Source: a virus. From it: a DNA stretch of 64,000 nt. Location: positions 1 to 64,000 of IMG/VR virus record IMGVR_UViG_3300042344_000673. The stretch is one strand, 5' to 3'. Within the stretch, counting starts at the first letter, position 1. Each line of letters starts with the position of its first letter. Shown in pieces: positions 19,263 to 27,733 of the stretch. Below the pieces are notes generated by a model, which saw only the letters and a list, made by a program, of their open reading frames with translations, ran no database searches and was not told the origin of the DNA. The position numbers and the translations under genes were made by a program.

Positions 19263-21125
19263 TTAAGCCATTACTATTTCACAAGCACCACCAGCACATG
19301 CCACTTCACCACTTAAGTTTGTATCATCGTTTTCTTCAACGATTTTTGACAAATCAATCTCATGTAAAGTTTTCATTAGCTCTTCGTATTTTTCTTTAGT
19401 ACAATCTTCGAATGGTGCTTGGATATATGTACCACCATCATATGGTAACACTGACAATCCATTATAGTGTTCTCTATTTTCCCACATCCATTCACCAACA
19501 GCAGGCCACTCATGTTCTCTAATTGAGACCGTAGCACTTACATTGTGTGAGTTCGAACCACTTCTGTGAGCGGGTTTAATCCATTCCGTATGAACTTTCT
19601 TAACTCTTTCTAAGAGTTGGATTGGAGATTCATTTCTAAGAATTGAACCTTCGGGTGCTCTTTGTGGGATTCCAATTACCGCAGTATCGTGTGGTCTGAA
19701 ATATTCGTCCTCAATTAATTCAGGATGATTTTTTTGTAAATGAGAATAGATTGCCTCATTTTTACCAACACGTACTCTTCTAATATAATATTCGTTATGC
19801 CAAGCGTGAATTCCTGATGAGGTTCCAAGTGTCAACGAAGTTGTTCCTGCTGGTTTAACGGTTGTTGTTCTTGCCGCCTGATTAATACCAAGGATTTCCG
19901 CAACTCTCTTATTTTCTTCTTTAACAACCTTAGCAGCTGCTTTCATATCTAATTTAAGAACAGCCCCTGAACCGATACCTGTCATTGAAATTCCAATCAA
20001 AGCATCTTTTTCAGTTGTTCTTTGCCAAATAGGTCTAAGATAATGAAAATCAGTGTATCCAGCCTGTAGTGTCCCAATAAAGGTCGCCGCTTTAACTCTT
20101 CCTTCGTAATCTTCTTGAGATACTACGTTTGACACGTTAACCTCAGTTAAATTACAGAATTGGAAAGGTCTAAGAGCAATTTCACAACATGGATTGGTTC
20201 CCCAATCTTTATCATTTGTCAAATAGATACCAGGTTCACCGGCCCCACTATTCTCAATTCTTTTCCAAAGTTCCATAAAATAATCTTTGGTAATCTTGTG
20301 TCTCACCAATACTGCTGAGTTGTTAGCTCTTCCTCTCTGAGGATTCGTTTCCCACCAAGAGCCACTCTTACAACCAATCATTTCATCGTCAGTTGCTGAG
20401 AATAAAGAGATTAGTGCCGCTCTTCTGATACCACCAGCCAATACCGCATCAGCAATATGACAAACCATATCATGAACTTCAATTGCTTTGAGTTTTTCTC
20501 CACCTTCCTTAGAATCAAGGATACCCTCTAATTTAATTAAACACTCCTTGAGAGGTTGAGGACCAGGAGCTTTTCCGCCTGATGTAACCAATCTAGCACC
20601 TTTCGGTCTGATGTCACTAAAATCGAATTGAATATGTGAACCTCCGAAGAAATAAGATTTCACTAATACTTTTACCGCGTCAGCCCAACCTTCGATGGAG
20701 TCTGCCACCAACCATCTTCTACTTCTCTCTTTTGATGGTTTTCTAATCTCAGGTAATAATTCAACGTGATGTTTTTGAACTGAGTATCCAACACCTGTTC
20801 CCCCAAGTAACAAGAACATGATTTCTGAGAATACTCTCCAGTCATCAACAGGAGCGTAAGCACAGTTGTAAATTCTATTAGGTGAAATATCAATAGGTTT
20901 ACCAGCGAACTGCATTGACCTCATTGATGGGAGAACTTGTTTTTTGAATACATACATGTAGTTCTCTCTGATTTCTTTTTCAAGTTGTGGATACTTTTTG
21001 ATATGCATATCCATGTTTCTTGTGACAAGTTCTTGCCACGTCTCTCTTCTCTTCAATTCCGGAATGTACTTAGCATACTTCATGTACACTGTGATGTCCG
21101 ATAAAATCCTGTTCGAAATGTCCAT
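19263..21125 (-). CDS. nrdJ: Adenosylcobalamin-dependent ribonucleoside-triphosphate reductase (class II)
   Basis: This 620-aa protein reduces ribonucleotides to deoxyribonucleotides for phage DNA synthesis. It has the family's R-S-M-Q-F-A-G-K-P-I and I-Y-N-C-A-Y segments, which supply one redox Cys. The active-site loop N-P-C-C-E-I-A-L ... F-C-N-L-T-E-V-N carries the radical Cys and the Glu. It also has T-V-K-P-A-G-T-T-S-L and a C-terminal redox pair C-A-G-G-A-C. I see no glycyl-radical or iron-ligand features of other classes. It is shorter than Lactobacillus RTPR (~740 aa). The usual loop is N-P-C-G-E, so the extra Cys here is odd. It is transcribed after the helicase, with a TATTTATC octamer 53 bases before the ATG. 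Confidence 0.88.
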   Translation of the reverse strand: MDISNRILSDITVYMKYAKYIPELKRRETWQELVTRNMDMHIKKYPQLEKEIRENYMYVFKKQVLPSMRSMQFAGKPIDISPNRIYNCAYAPVDDWRVFSEIMFLLLGGTGVGYSVQKHHVELLPEIRKPSKERSRRWLVADSIEGWADAVKVLVKSYFFGGSHIQFDFSDIRPKGARLVTSGGKAPGPQPLKECLIKLEGILDSKEGGEKLKAIEVHDMVCHIADAVLAGGIRRAALISLFSATDDEMIGCKSGSWWETNPQRGRANNSAVLVRHKITKDYFMELWKRIENSGAGEPGIYLTNDKDWGTNPCCEIALRPFQFCNLTEVNVSNVVSQEDYEGRVKAATFIGTLQAGYTDFHYLRPIWQRTTEKDALIGISMTGIGSGAVLKLDMKAAAKVVKEENKRVAEILGINQAARTTTVKPAGTTSLTLGTSSGIHAWHNEYYIRRVRVGKNEAIYSHLQKNHPELIEDEYFRPHDTAVIGIPQRAPEGSILRNESPIQLLERVKKVHTEWIKPAHRSGSNSHNVSATVSIREHEWPAVGEWMWENREHYNGLSVLPYDGGTYIQAPFEDCTKEKYEELMKTLHEIDLSKIVEENDDTNLSGEVACAGGACEIVMA

Positions 21126-21178
21126 TTTTTAAGTTTTTGTTAGTTTGTATTTTTTATCAAAAAATCGGTGATTTTTAT

Positions 21179-21186
21179 GATAAATA
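21179..21186 (-). promoter_or_regulatory. TATTTATC octamer before ribonucleotide reductase
   Basis: It lies in the 135-base AT-rich spacer between helicase and reductase, 53 bases before the ATG at 21125. The distance is longer than for most copies, so support is weaker. Confidence 0.3.
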
Positions 21187-21260
21187 TAATGTTGTGTTAT
21201 AAGCGACCTTGTTTTTTTATAAAAAAAATTAAGTTTTTTTTGAAAAAAGTAGATATTTAA

Positions 21261-22637
21261 TTAGCTAGTTTTTTCTTCCCGTTGTCTTCTTTTTTCTAAA
21301 AGTTCTCTGACTCTATCTCTCTTCTTTTCTTCTTGTTGTTCTTCAAAACCTAAGAATGTTATTGAGGACTCTGTATCGATTTCTAATAGTTCATTATTGA
21401 ACTTACAATTTTCGAATACAACACCGTCTTTACCCAATCTCGATTTAGTAATCGCGATTGTCGCCAGATTCATTTCTTTTTGTTGGAGTGTTTTGGCAAC
21501 TGTTATAATAACGTGTCCGACTTGTGCTTTTTTGATTGAACCGCCCATTTGGTCTGTGGTTACAACTTCAGATGAGATTGAACTTCTGTTACCTTGTGTT
21601 GCCGTCCATCCAACCAAATTGAGTTCGTGACACATTGCTTCAAAAGCTCTCATTACTGAACCTTCGGCTTTCCACTCATCTTTAGCACTTTGTTCTGGAA
21701 GAACACAATCGATATAATCCAAAAGAATTAAATCAATCTTTGTACCATCAGCAATGATTTTACGAACTTGATTCTTGATTGAACCCATTGTGACAGTATC
21801 CGAAGCCAACTTTTTCAGGATTAACTTATTTTTCATAGTCTCCTGAATTTCGGTGATTTTTGATAAAACATCTTCTTTGTGAAGGGCTAACTCGTCAGGA
21901 GCTATACCTGTCCAAATTGTAAAATGTTTTCTTTGAACAATTTTAGGATTGTCTTCAAAAAATATTTGTAAGACATTGTATCCCATATTGAACGCTGTGT
22001 TGGCTATCTTAGTGAGAATTGTAGTTTTACCCACACCAGTTGGTGCCAATATAACTCCAATCTCCCCTTTCGCCAGTCCACCTTTGAGCAGTTTGTCAAT
22101 ACCTTGAATTCCCATAGGGATTGGATGTCTGTAGTCCTCTTCCAATACAGTGTCAAGTCCAGTGAAGATGTCAGAAACATTTTTTTCAACCTCCCCAACT
22201 TGTAGGGCTTCTCTAACTAAACCTTCAACTTTGTCATAGGATTCGAAGTCTCCCTCGGTAATAATCTTTTGGGCTTTGTCCATGGCTTTTTGTAACTCTT
22301 GTTGTTTACAAAATTTCAAAGCCTTTTCTTGGACAAATTGGGTACCTTCAAAGGGTGCGTCTTTGACTTGTTTTAGTGTGTCCAAAACAATTTTAGCAAC
22401 TAACTCTTGTGTAATCTCAGACTTGATGAGTTGTTCTAATGTCTCAAAGTTTGGTGCCGACTCATATTTTTTATGGTACTCTTTGATTAACTGTAAAATT
22501 ATCTTGAAATACTTGTTGTCAAAATATGATGGTTCTATTACATCAATAATGGAAGATGTAAAATCTTTATCTTCCATTAATTGATTGAGTAATTGTATTT
22601 GAAACGTGTTCCCTAAATAGTCAAAATTTTTATTCAT
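21261..22637 (-). CDS. gp41: DnaB-type replicative helicase, T4 gp41-like
   Basis: This 458-aa protein has an N-terminal helical domain (~1-110) and a RecA-type ATPase domain. Walker A is A-P-T-G-V-G-K-T-T (~198-206) and Walker B is L-I-L-L-D-Y-I-D. A Q-G-N-R-S sensor-like segment and a charged C-terminal tail follow. T4 gp41 (475 aa) is the hexameric 5'-3' helicase that unwinds the fork and works with primase. No primase is in this window. It is transcribed within the gp32-UvsX-exonuclease group, 34 bases after the preceding gene. Confidence 0.85.
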   Translation of the reverse strand: MNKNFDYLGNTFQIQLLNQLMEDKDFTSSIIDVIEPSYFDNKYFKIILQLIKEYHKKYESAPNFETLEQLIKSEITQELVAKIVLDTLKQVKDAPFEGTQFVQEKALKFCKQQELQKAMDKAQKIITEGDFESYDKVEGLVREALQVGEVEKNVSDIFTGLDTVLEEDYRHPIPMGIQGIDKLLKGGLAKGEIGVILAPTGVGKTTILTKIANTAFNMGYNVLQIFFEDNPKIVQRKHFTIWTGIAPDELALHKEDVLSKITEIQETMKNKLILKKLASDTVTMGSIKNQVRKIIADGTKIDLILLDYIDCVLPEQSAKDEWKAEGSVMRAFEAMCHELNLVGWTATQGNRSSISSEVVTTDQMGGSIKKAQVGHVIITVAKTLQQKEMNLATIAITKSRLGKDGVVFENCKFNNELLEIDTESSITFLGFEEQQEEKKRDRVRELLEKRRQREEKTS

Positions 22638-22671
22638 AAACTATATCTATACCCCTTCATTAATTAAATAT

Positions 22672-23124
22672 TCAGGCAGAGAGGTCGAATTCCAAATATT
22701 TGTAAGTCAAATCTTGATTTGAAAAAATGTCAGTAAGTTCTTTGAGAATATCTTTCAAAAATGGTCGCACGTCCACTGTATAACGAACCTTTGGTGGAAA
22801 TTTTTTTCCGTCAAAAATTCTATGACAAAGTGTCTGTTCTCCGAGTTTGACATAGATATTGAAAACTTCGGGACCATCAGTTTGAGAAGTTTCCATGATT
22901 TTTGGGTCGTGGATGATTGACTCTTTGTTGTCCATCATGTAAACAACAGTTTTCATCTTTAGGTAGTACTGTAAAGATTCTTTTACCGACTTGATAAATT
23001 CGTAAAACTCAAGTGAGTTTTTTGCTTCGGGATTGTAACCCCTAACATTGTAATACCTTTGGACTACAATGTTGTCATTTAGAGTTAACAGGAACTCCAT
23101 TTTAATACTGTCTTGTTCTTTCAT
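22672..23124 (-). CDS. Unknown protein in the replication operon
   Basis: This 150-aa protein has no motif I recognise. It is a mixed alpha/beta, charged, soluble protein with no membrane segment. The ATG at 23124, giving M-K-E-Q-D, is preferred because an in-frame TTG at 23163 lies inside the oxygenase gene. Its place between oxygenase and helicase suggests a replication or DNA-metabolism accessory role, but nothing in the sequence proves that. Confidence 0.5.
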   Translation of the reverse strand: MKEQDSIKMEFLLTLNDNIVVQRYYNVRGYNPEAKNSLEFYEFIKSVKESLQYYLKMKTVVYMMDNKESIIHDPKIMETSQTDGPEVFNIYVKLGEQTLCHRIFDGKKFPPKVRYTVDVRPFLKDILKELTDIFSNQDLTYKYLEFDLSA

Positions 23125-23140
23125 GTTTGTTTTATTAAAA

Positions 23141-23872
23141 TTAAAATTTAAAAATTTCTTCAATACCTAATTCTTGGTTTTTATAAAATATTACCATATG
23201 GGGATTTTCAGGAGAATTATCAGTAAAGTAATATAACGCCAAAGATAAACGTTCCAAATTGTCGGGACAATTAAGAGGAGTTGGGTGTCCGTGAAGAGCA
23301 TTGTCGATGTCGAAAATAACCGCTCTATTGTATATAGGTTCAATTTCAACTTCTTTTTTCCAAGTTTCTTTATTCCATAGTTCGAGATTACCCCCATACT
23401 CGGTTACCCAATTTTTATTTAAATAAAGTAATAAATTCAATCTTCTATGTTTTTTTGTACCTGGTTGTAAGTTGTAATCTTCATGAATTGATAGTGAACC
23501 CCCTTTTTTTATTTTGTGAATTCCTCCACCAATCAAATAAGGGTCCCTGAAAAGATTATCTATACCCGTAAGACTTTGTAAGAATATTAGAAATTCCTTG
23601 GAATTTAGATATTCCATTAGAAGATTTGTTATAGGAAGTTTGTTCTTTATTTCTTGAGCGGTCGTGTCATGGTTTGGATAATAAAATTTATTAATCTCAT
23701 GTTCATTCACCCACTCAGTAGTATTATGAAACCAATCTTGATGGTTTTTGATTTCTTCCAAAACATTATCTAATAAAAATTCAGATAAAAAATTATCAAT
23801 TATAATGTGAGGATATGGCTTGGCAGATAAAAACTGTGTTCTTAAATTATTCGCCAAATTTAGGTTTATCAT
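23141..23872 (-). CDS. 2-oxoglutarate/Fe(II) oxygenase, prolyl 4-hydroxylase-like
   Basis: This 243-aa protein has the jelly-roll iron site. H130-x-D132 (S-I-H-E-D) follows G-G-x-L-S, H194 lies in N-A-L-H-G-H-P-T-P-L, and R208 in E-R-L-S-L-A-L-Y-Y is the expected 2-oxoglutarate ligand. The N-terminal P-H-I-I-I-D-N-F-L is typical of 2OG-Fe(II) oxygenases of the prolyl hydroxylase class. The substrate is not evident; it could be a protein Pro, a nucleotide or an amino acid. The ATG overlaps the exonuclease stop as ATGA, so it is co-translated with a replication gene. Confidence 0.75.
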   Translation of the reverse strand: MINLNLANNLRTQFLSAKPYPHIIIDNFLSEFLLDNVLEEIKNHQDWFHNTTEWVNEHEINKFYYPNHDTTAQEIKNKLPITNLLMEYLNSKEFLIFLQSLTGIDNLFRDPYLIGGGIHKIKKGGSLSIHEDYNLQPGTKKHRRLNLLLYLNKNWVTEYGGNLELWNKETWKKEVEIEPIYNRAVIFDIDNALHGHPTPLNCPDNLERLSLALYYFTDNSPENPHMVIFYKNQELGIEEIFKF

Positions 23873-24861
23873 AATCTACGTTTTTCTTTTCTTATAAGTT
23901 TCATAAAGGGTCTTAAGAAATTAACCCAAGCTTCGTCATTTTTCGGAAGGTACTTAAAAAGTCCATCTTCCATCATAAGTCTCATCAAATTTTTATATCC
24001 TCTGTCGGTGGGGTCAATTGTGTCAATATGAATTTGTTCGACAAGTGATTTACCATCCTCCGTGATTAAGGGATTACTGAGGTCAACAATTTTTTGGTTA
24101 ACTCTATAAAACTCTTCTCCAAGTATACCATTTTTGGTCCGTCCAGTCAAAATATTTTGAACTGTTTTGGGAACCTTTTTTTGCCTTATATCTCGTGCGT
24201 TATCGAGAATTTCTTGAATAGTGCTTGGTTTATCAAGCAAAAAAGGGAATAATTTGACTAAAGTTTTTTCACCCAAACCCTCGATACCATCGATGTTGTC
24301 AGATTTATCACCTGTGAAAACTTTTGTAATAGTTACGTTGTAGTGTGGTATATCCACTTTGTTAATAGTAACCTTATCTCCGAACTTCAAATACTTCTTT
24401 ATTACAGGGGAATAAATTGTCACATTTTCTGAAATGAGTTGTGTCAAATCTTTGTCCGCAGAAAAAATTATAATTTGTTCATCGTTAGCGATTTGACAAT
24501 AATGAGCAATCAAATCATCAGCCTCGTTGTTTAACATTTCGACTTGTCGAACATAAACTTCTTCCAAATACATTTTTACTCTTGCCTTTTGGTTCAGATA
24601 AGATTCGTATTTATACTCATTCATGTCTTGTCGACGATTACCCTTGTATTGAGGGTAAATTGATTTACGAATTGATGAGTTCGAATCTCCATCCCAAAAC
24701 ACAACCACTTTATCGTGATTATGCTCCTCCAAGAATCGTCTAAGTGTATTTATGAAGTGGTATACTCCCCCGATGTGAGAACCGTCGTTAAAGAGGTCCT
24801 TTACCCCGTGAAATCCAATTTTAAATAGGTTGTCCCCATCTACCAACAAAGTCTTTGTCAC
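23869..24861 (-). CDS. rnh: 5'-3' exonuclease / RNase H, FEN-1 family (T4 Rnh-like)
   Basis: This 330-aa protein is close to T4 RNase H (305 aa). It has the family's acidic sites: L-L-V-D-G-D-N near the start, V-V-F-W-D-G-D, E-A-D-D-L-I-A, S-A-D-K-D-L-T-Q-L and T-G-D-K-S-D-N-I with the helix-hairpin-helix G-I-E-G-L-G-E-K-T. It removes RNA primers and 5' flaps during lagging-strand synthesis. The start is GTG at 24861, because an in-frame TAA lies 9 bases upstream and no ATG fits. It lies between UvsX and the oxygenase. Confidence 0.85.
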   Translation of the reverse strand: MTKTLLVDGDNLFKIGFHGVKDLFNDGSHIGGVYHFINTLRRFLEEHNHDKVVVFWDGDSNSSIRKSIYPQYKGNRRQDMNEYKYESYLNQKARVKMYLEEVYVRQVEMLNNEADDLIAHYCQIANDEQIIIFSADKDLTQLISENVTIYSPVIKKYLKFGDKVTINKVDIPHYNVTITKVFTGDKSDNIDGIEGLGEKTLVKLFPFLLDKPSTIQEILDNARDIRQKKVPKTVQNILTGRTKNGILGEEFYRVNQKIVDLSNPLITEDGKSLVEQIHIDTIDPTDRGYKNLMRLMMEDGLFKYLPKNDEAWVNFLRPFMKLIRKEKRRL

Positions 24862-24884
24862 ATATTCATTTTAAGGGTGAACAA

Positions 24885-25886
24885 TCAATCTTCTTTTTCT
24901 TCTGTTAAAGTGAAATCCCCTTCAGCGCCAATGATATCTTTCCAGTAATCAGCATACTCTTTTTTATAGGATTCGATAGAAGCCTTTTCTTCAGCACTGT
25001 CCTTTCCCGCTAAGAACCCATGTGGGGTAACAATAATTCTTCCGTCGTCATATCCTAATCCGTTGATATGATTTTTCATAACGGACACTTTACTTCTAAC
25101 GGCAAATTTAACTGAACGTTTGTCTTTGGTTGCTGTAATTTTTGTAGTTCCAGCACCTTTTTGATTTCCGAATAAAAACACAAGTGAGGAGTTCAACCAT
25201 ACTGATTCGCCACCTTTCGCTTTAATTTTCGGTTGACCAAATGGATTATCCGGAAGTTCAACCCAAGGTTGATTGATAATGATTAGAGTATTCTCGTATT
25301 CGGTATCCGCCTTTCTTGAGCCTGAAATTCTTTGATTGATACCCATTCCAATCTTGTCAGATAATACAGAGGCATTGTGTTGTTTTCCACCTTTACCTTC
25401 GTAGGTCATCTTACAAGGGACAGAACCAACAGAGTCCCAAATAAAACAAAGACTATAGTTCAATTCACCTTTTTCTTGAGCATCTAACAACTCATTGATG
25501 TAGTCGGTAATTTGTTCGATATAACTAAAGTTGTTATTGAATAAGAAAAATCCGTCCCAATCCATTTCACCTGTTTCTTTATCAACGACTTCTTCACATT
25601 GGAACCCCATTAATTTTGCGTGGTCGAAGCTCCATTTTTGTTCAGTAATGATGAATACGGGAAGAATCTCTTTTTTCTGAGCATCAACAGCAGCTTTGAT
25701 TGCGGCAGTCGTTTTACCTGTATCTGAGTGCCCCAAGAACATATTAATATGTCCAATAGCAGGACCAGGTAGTCCCACGGCATCCAAGAAATCTGAACCT
25801 AAATCCAAAAATCTTTGGGGTTTATATTTCGCAGAAGTTGAGAACTTCTTTTTTAAATTACTAAAGTCGTTTTTCTTAATAGCCAT
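24885..25886 (-). CDS. uvsX: UvsX/RecA-type recombinase
   Basis: This 333-aa protein has Walker A G-H-S-D-T-G-K-T-T (~52-60) and Walker B L-C-F-I-W-D-S-V-G-S. An I-I-I-N-Q-P-W region and an acidic C-terminal tail (E-E-K-E-D) follow. T4 UvsX (391 aa) drives strand exchange and recombination-dependent replication and acts with gp32. Here gp32 is two genes upstream in the same direction. The 70-aa gene ends 3 bases before its start. Confidence 0.85.
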   Translation of the reverse strand: MAIKKNDFSNLKKKFSTSAKYKPQRFLDLGSDFLDAVGLPGPAIGHINMFLGHSDTGKTTAAIKAAVDAQKKEILPVFIITEQKWSFDHAKLMGFQCEEVVDKETGEMDWDGFFLFNNNFSYIEQITDYINELLDAQEKGELNYSLCFIWDSVGSVPCKMTYEGKGGKQHNASVLSDKIGMGINQRISGSRKADTEYENTLIIINQPWVELPDNPFGQPKIKAKGGESVWLNSSLVFLFGNQKGAGTTKITATKDKRSVKFAVRSKVSVMKNHINGLGYDDGRIIVTPHGFLAGKDSAEEKASIESYKKEYADYWKDIIGAEGDFTLTEEKED

Positions 25887-25888
25887 AA

Positions 25889-26101
25889 TTAAAATTCTAA
25901 ATCGTAATCAATAAAATCGAGTAGGTCATCATCAGGATAATATTCCACCCAAGTATCGTTCACTTTGAGGTAAAAACCCCCACCATTCCCATCTTCCCAC
26001 TTTCTCAATTGGAGTGTATCTCCTTTCTCATTTTCCAATTTAAATTCAAAAGTAACGGATTCGTAAATTTTTTTTGGTTTTTCTCTTACTTTGAAACTCA
26101 T
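25889..26101 (-). CDS. Small unknown protein between gp32 and UvsX
   Basis: This 70-aa protein has a basic N-terminus, a beta-prone middle (F-E-F-K-L ... L-Q-L-R-K-W) and an acidic C-terminus (Y-Y-P-D-D-D-L-L-D-F-I-D-Y-D). No family is recognised. It sits directly behind a hairpin that follows gp32. A role in recombination loading is possible from position only; a UvsY-like function cannot be claimed from the sequence. Confidence 0.55.
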   Translation of the reverse strand: MSFKVREKPKKIYESVTFEFKLENEKGDTLQLRKWEDGNGGGFYLKVNDTWVEYYPDDDLLDFIDYDLEF

Positions 26102-26113
26102 AAAATAAAAATA

Positions 26114-26134
26114 AGGGCGGTTTTTAGCCGCCCT
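26114..26134 (-). terminator. Terminator after gp32
   Basis: The 7-bp stem AGGGCGG/CCGCCCT has a 7-base loop and is followed on the minus strand by TTATTTTTATTTT. It lies between the gp32 stop and the 70-aa gene, so it could reduce read-through from the highly expressed gp32. Confidence 0.6.
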
Positions 26135-26144
26135 AAGTTATAAA

Positions 26145-26993
26145 TTAGAATGGTAAATCTGTGTCAGCGTCTTGGTCTGCTTGTGGGTCAACAAGTTTTG
26201 AACCTTTGGAACCACCCATTGCCGTTTCTGAAACTTCGTCGTCACCATAAACATAACCACCTTTTTCAGAATCCCATTTTGGTGTTTTACCTTCAGCAAT
26301 TGCTTCAAGATACTCAACAGGTTTTTTACTATAAACGTCAGTCCAAGTTAACTCATCAGATAACCATGCTTTAGCTTGGTCTTTATCTTCAGAGATTGGT
26401 GCTGGGTCGTCATACATAATAGCAGAAACTGTTGTGTATTCTTTACCTTTTGGAGTTTTAGATTTAGCCAACTCGATGATTAAGTCACGACCTTTATCAG
26501 GGTCAGTGATATCCCCCTTATTTCTCCAAATTGGAATAATCTTATCTAAGATACCTTCGTTCTTATAGTTGTGTTTGAATCTCCAAAACTTTGGGCCGTC
26601 TTGTTCATTGTCACGGTCAATAACTTTAACGATATAGAACTTACGTGACTTATATTGTTTAGCTAATTCTTTGTCAGATTCTTTACCTGTACTCATTAGC
26701 TCTTCGTAAACTTCGTTCAAAGGTGAACGTTCATTGTCATTTTTTCCTGGGTCGTAGAACTTTTGCCATTGACCACCAACTTGGATTTCATGATACCAAG
26801 CCTCTTTAAATGGTGAAGAACCATCTGCTGTTGGAAGGATACGAATTTTACGTTGTCCTGATTTCTCTTTATCACCAAGGATTAAAGCGAAATACTTTTT
26901 CATTCTTTCGTCTTGCGACATTCTTGATTGGGCCCCGCCCCCTGTTTGATTTTTTTCATACTGTGCCAATACGGCGTCTAATACATTACTCAT
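26145..26993 (-). CDS. gp32: Single-stranded DNA-binding protein, T4 gp32-like
   Basis: This 282-aa protein is close to T4 gp32 (301 aa). The N-terminal basic part and the core F-K-E-A-W-Y-H-E-I-Q-V-G-G-Q-W-Q-K-F-Y-D-P, then R-S-P-L-N-E-V-Y and S-R-K-F-Y-I-V-K-V-I-D-R, follow the family pattern. There is no Cys in the whole protein, so the zinc site of T4 gp32 is absent. The C-terminus is acidic and ends D-T-D-L-P-F, which resembles the D-D-I-P-F interaction tip of bacterial SSB. A promoter lies upstream and hairpins flank the gene on both sides, so it is probably transcribed strongly and partly alone. Confidence 0.8.
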   Translation of the reverse strand: MSNVLDAVLAQYEKNQTGGGAQSRMSQDERMKKYFALILGDKEKSGQRKIRILPTADGSSPFKEAWYHEIQVGGQWQKFYDPGKNDNERSPLNEVYEELMSTGKESDKELAKQYKSRKFYIVKVIDRDNEQDGPKFWRFKHNYKNEGILDKIIPIWRNKGDITDPDKGRDLIIELAKSKTPKGKEYTTVSAIMYDDPAPISEDKDQAKAWLSDELTWTDVYSKKPVEYLEAIAEGKTPKWDSEKGGYVYGDDEVSETAMGGSKGSKLVDPQADQDADTDLPF

Positions 26994-27015
26994 TGTTTAA
27001 GTTTTAAATGTTTAT

Positions 27016-27047
27016 TAAATATAATTGGGATTTCCCTATTTGTCAAA
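27016..27047 (-). promoter_or_regulatory. Promoter of gp32
   Basis: On the minus strand, TTTG is followed after 20 bases by TATATTTA. This is close to the Bacteroidota pattern TTTG-N19-21-TAnnTTTG. The same bases also read as TTGACA-17-TATATT, a standard sigma70 form. It lies just after a terminator and 22 bases before the gp32 ATG. Confidence 0.5.
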
Positions 27048-27050
27048 TTG

Positions 27051-27074
27051 AAAAGGGACCTTTCGGTCCCTTTT
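27051..27074 (-). terminator. Terminator upstream of gp32
   Basis: The 10-bp perfect stem AAAAGGGACC/GGTCCCTTTT has a 4-base loop. It ends transcription of the 217-aa gene, whose stop is at 27076. T runs flank it on both strands, so it could act in both directions. Confidence 0.75.
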
Positions 27075-27075
27075 A

Positions 27076-27729
27076 TTATTTTTTAAACTCGAAACTGTCA
27101 GATGTTTGACTACCAGGTTGAAATGAATTTTTTATATCATTAACATTTATATCTGTCACTTCATCTGAAGTTAGGACATAATCATGTTTACCTGTTTTTT
27201 CCATATCTTCTTTTTTATCTTCAAAAAAATCTGAAAGTTTTTGGTTGAATGGATATGAGTCGTATGTTCTAAGTTCTAACTTTTCTTGTGGAGTTTTCTC
27301 TCTGTATTTCTCAATTTTGTTTTCAAGCGAATTCAATTTAGACATTATTGAATCCATTTCAGCTAATTTGGATTCCAATGTTGAAAGTTGATTGAATAGA
27401 TTTTGGAAATACTCTTCTTGTTTAGTTTCAATATTTTTCTGAGAATCTACCAAGTCAGTAATTTCTAATTCTTCGGTATCACCACCCTTTTCCTCTGAAT
27501 CACCTTTATCATCTATCTTTTCAACGTCGGGGTCATTCTCCACATCTATCGGTTCAGCGGTCGCTGGTTTGGGTTCCCCTTCTGCTGCTGGTGCCTCTGC
27601 TGGAGGTGCCTCACCTGATGGTGCTTCCTCACCTGGCACCGGTAGAATCTCAGCGGCTTGCTCGGTTATATATTGATTGATACTTTTGTATCTTTCGATT
27701 TCACTTATAATTTTTAAATCTAAACTCAT
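27076..27729 (-). CDS. Acidic coiled-coil protein, unknown
   Basis: This 217-aa protein has a short N-terminal helix, a Pro/Ala/Glu-rich disordered stretch (~30-65) and a very acidic segment (~65-95). A predicted coiled coil (~97-145) with L/I at heptad spacing follows, then a charged tail. No enzyme motif is visible. The composition would suit a scaffold, prohead core or tail-assembly protein, but this is inference. It is followed by a strong terminator and preceded by the 74-aa gene with a 4-base gap. Confidence 0.5.
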   Translation of the reverse strand: MSLDLKIISEIERYKSINQYITEQAAEILPVPGEEAPSGEAPPAEAPAAEGEPKPATAEPIDVENDPDVEKIDDKGDSEEKGGDTEELEITDLVDSQKNIETKQEEYFQNLFNQLSTLESKLAEMDSIMSKLNSLENKIEKYREKTPQEKLELRTYDSYPFNQKLSDFFEDKKEDMEKTGKHDYVLTSDEVTDINVNDIKNSFQPGSQTSDSFEFKK

Positions 27730-27733
27730 TTTG

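Noticed and set aside
24850-24861. ATG starts for the exonuclease
   Set aside because: The two nearby ATGs are out of frame; an in-frame TAA lies 9 bases before the GTG used.
25889-26101. Calling the 70-aa gene UvsY
   Set aside because: It is far shorter than UvsY (137 aa) and shows no shared motif.
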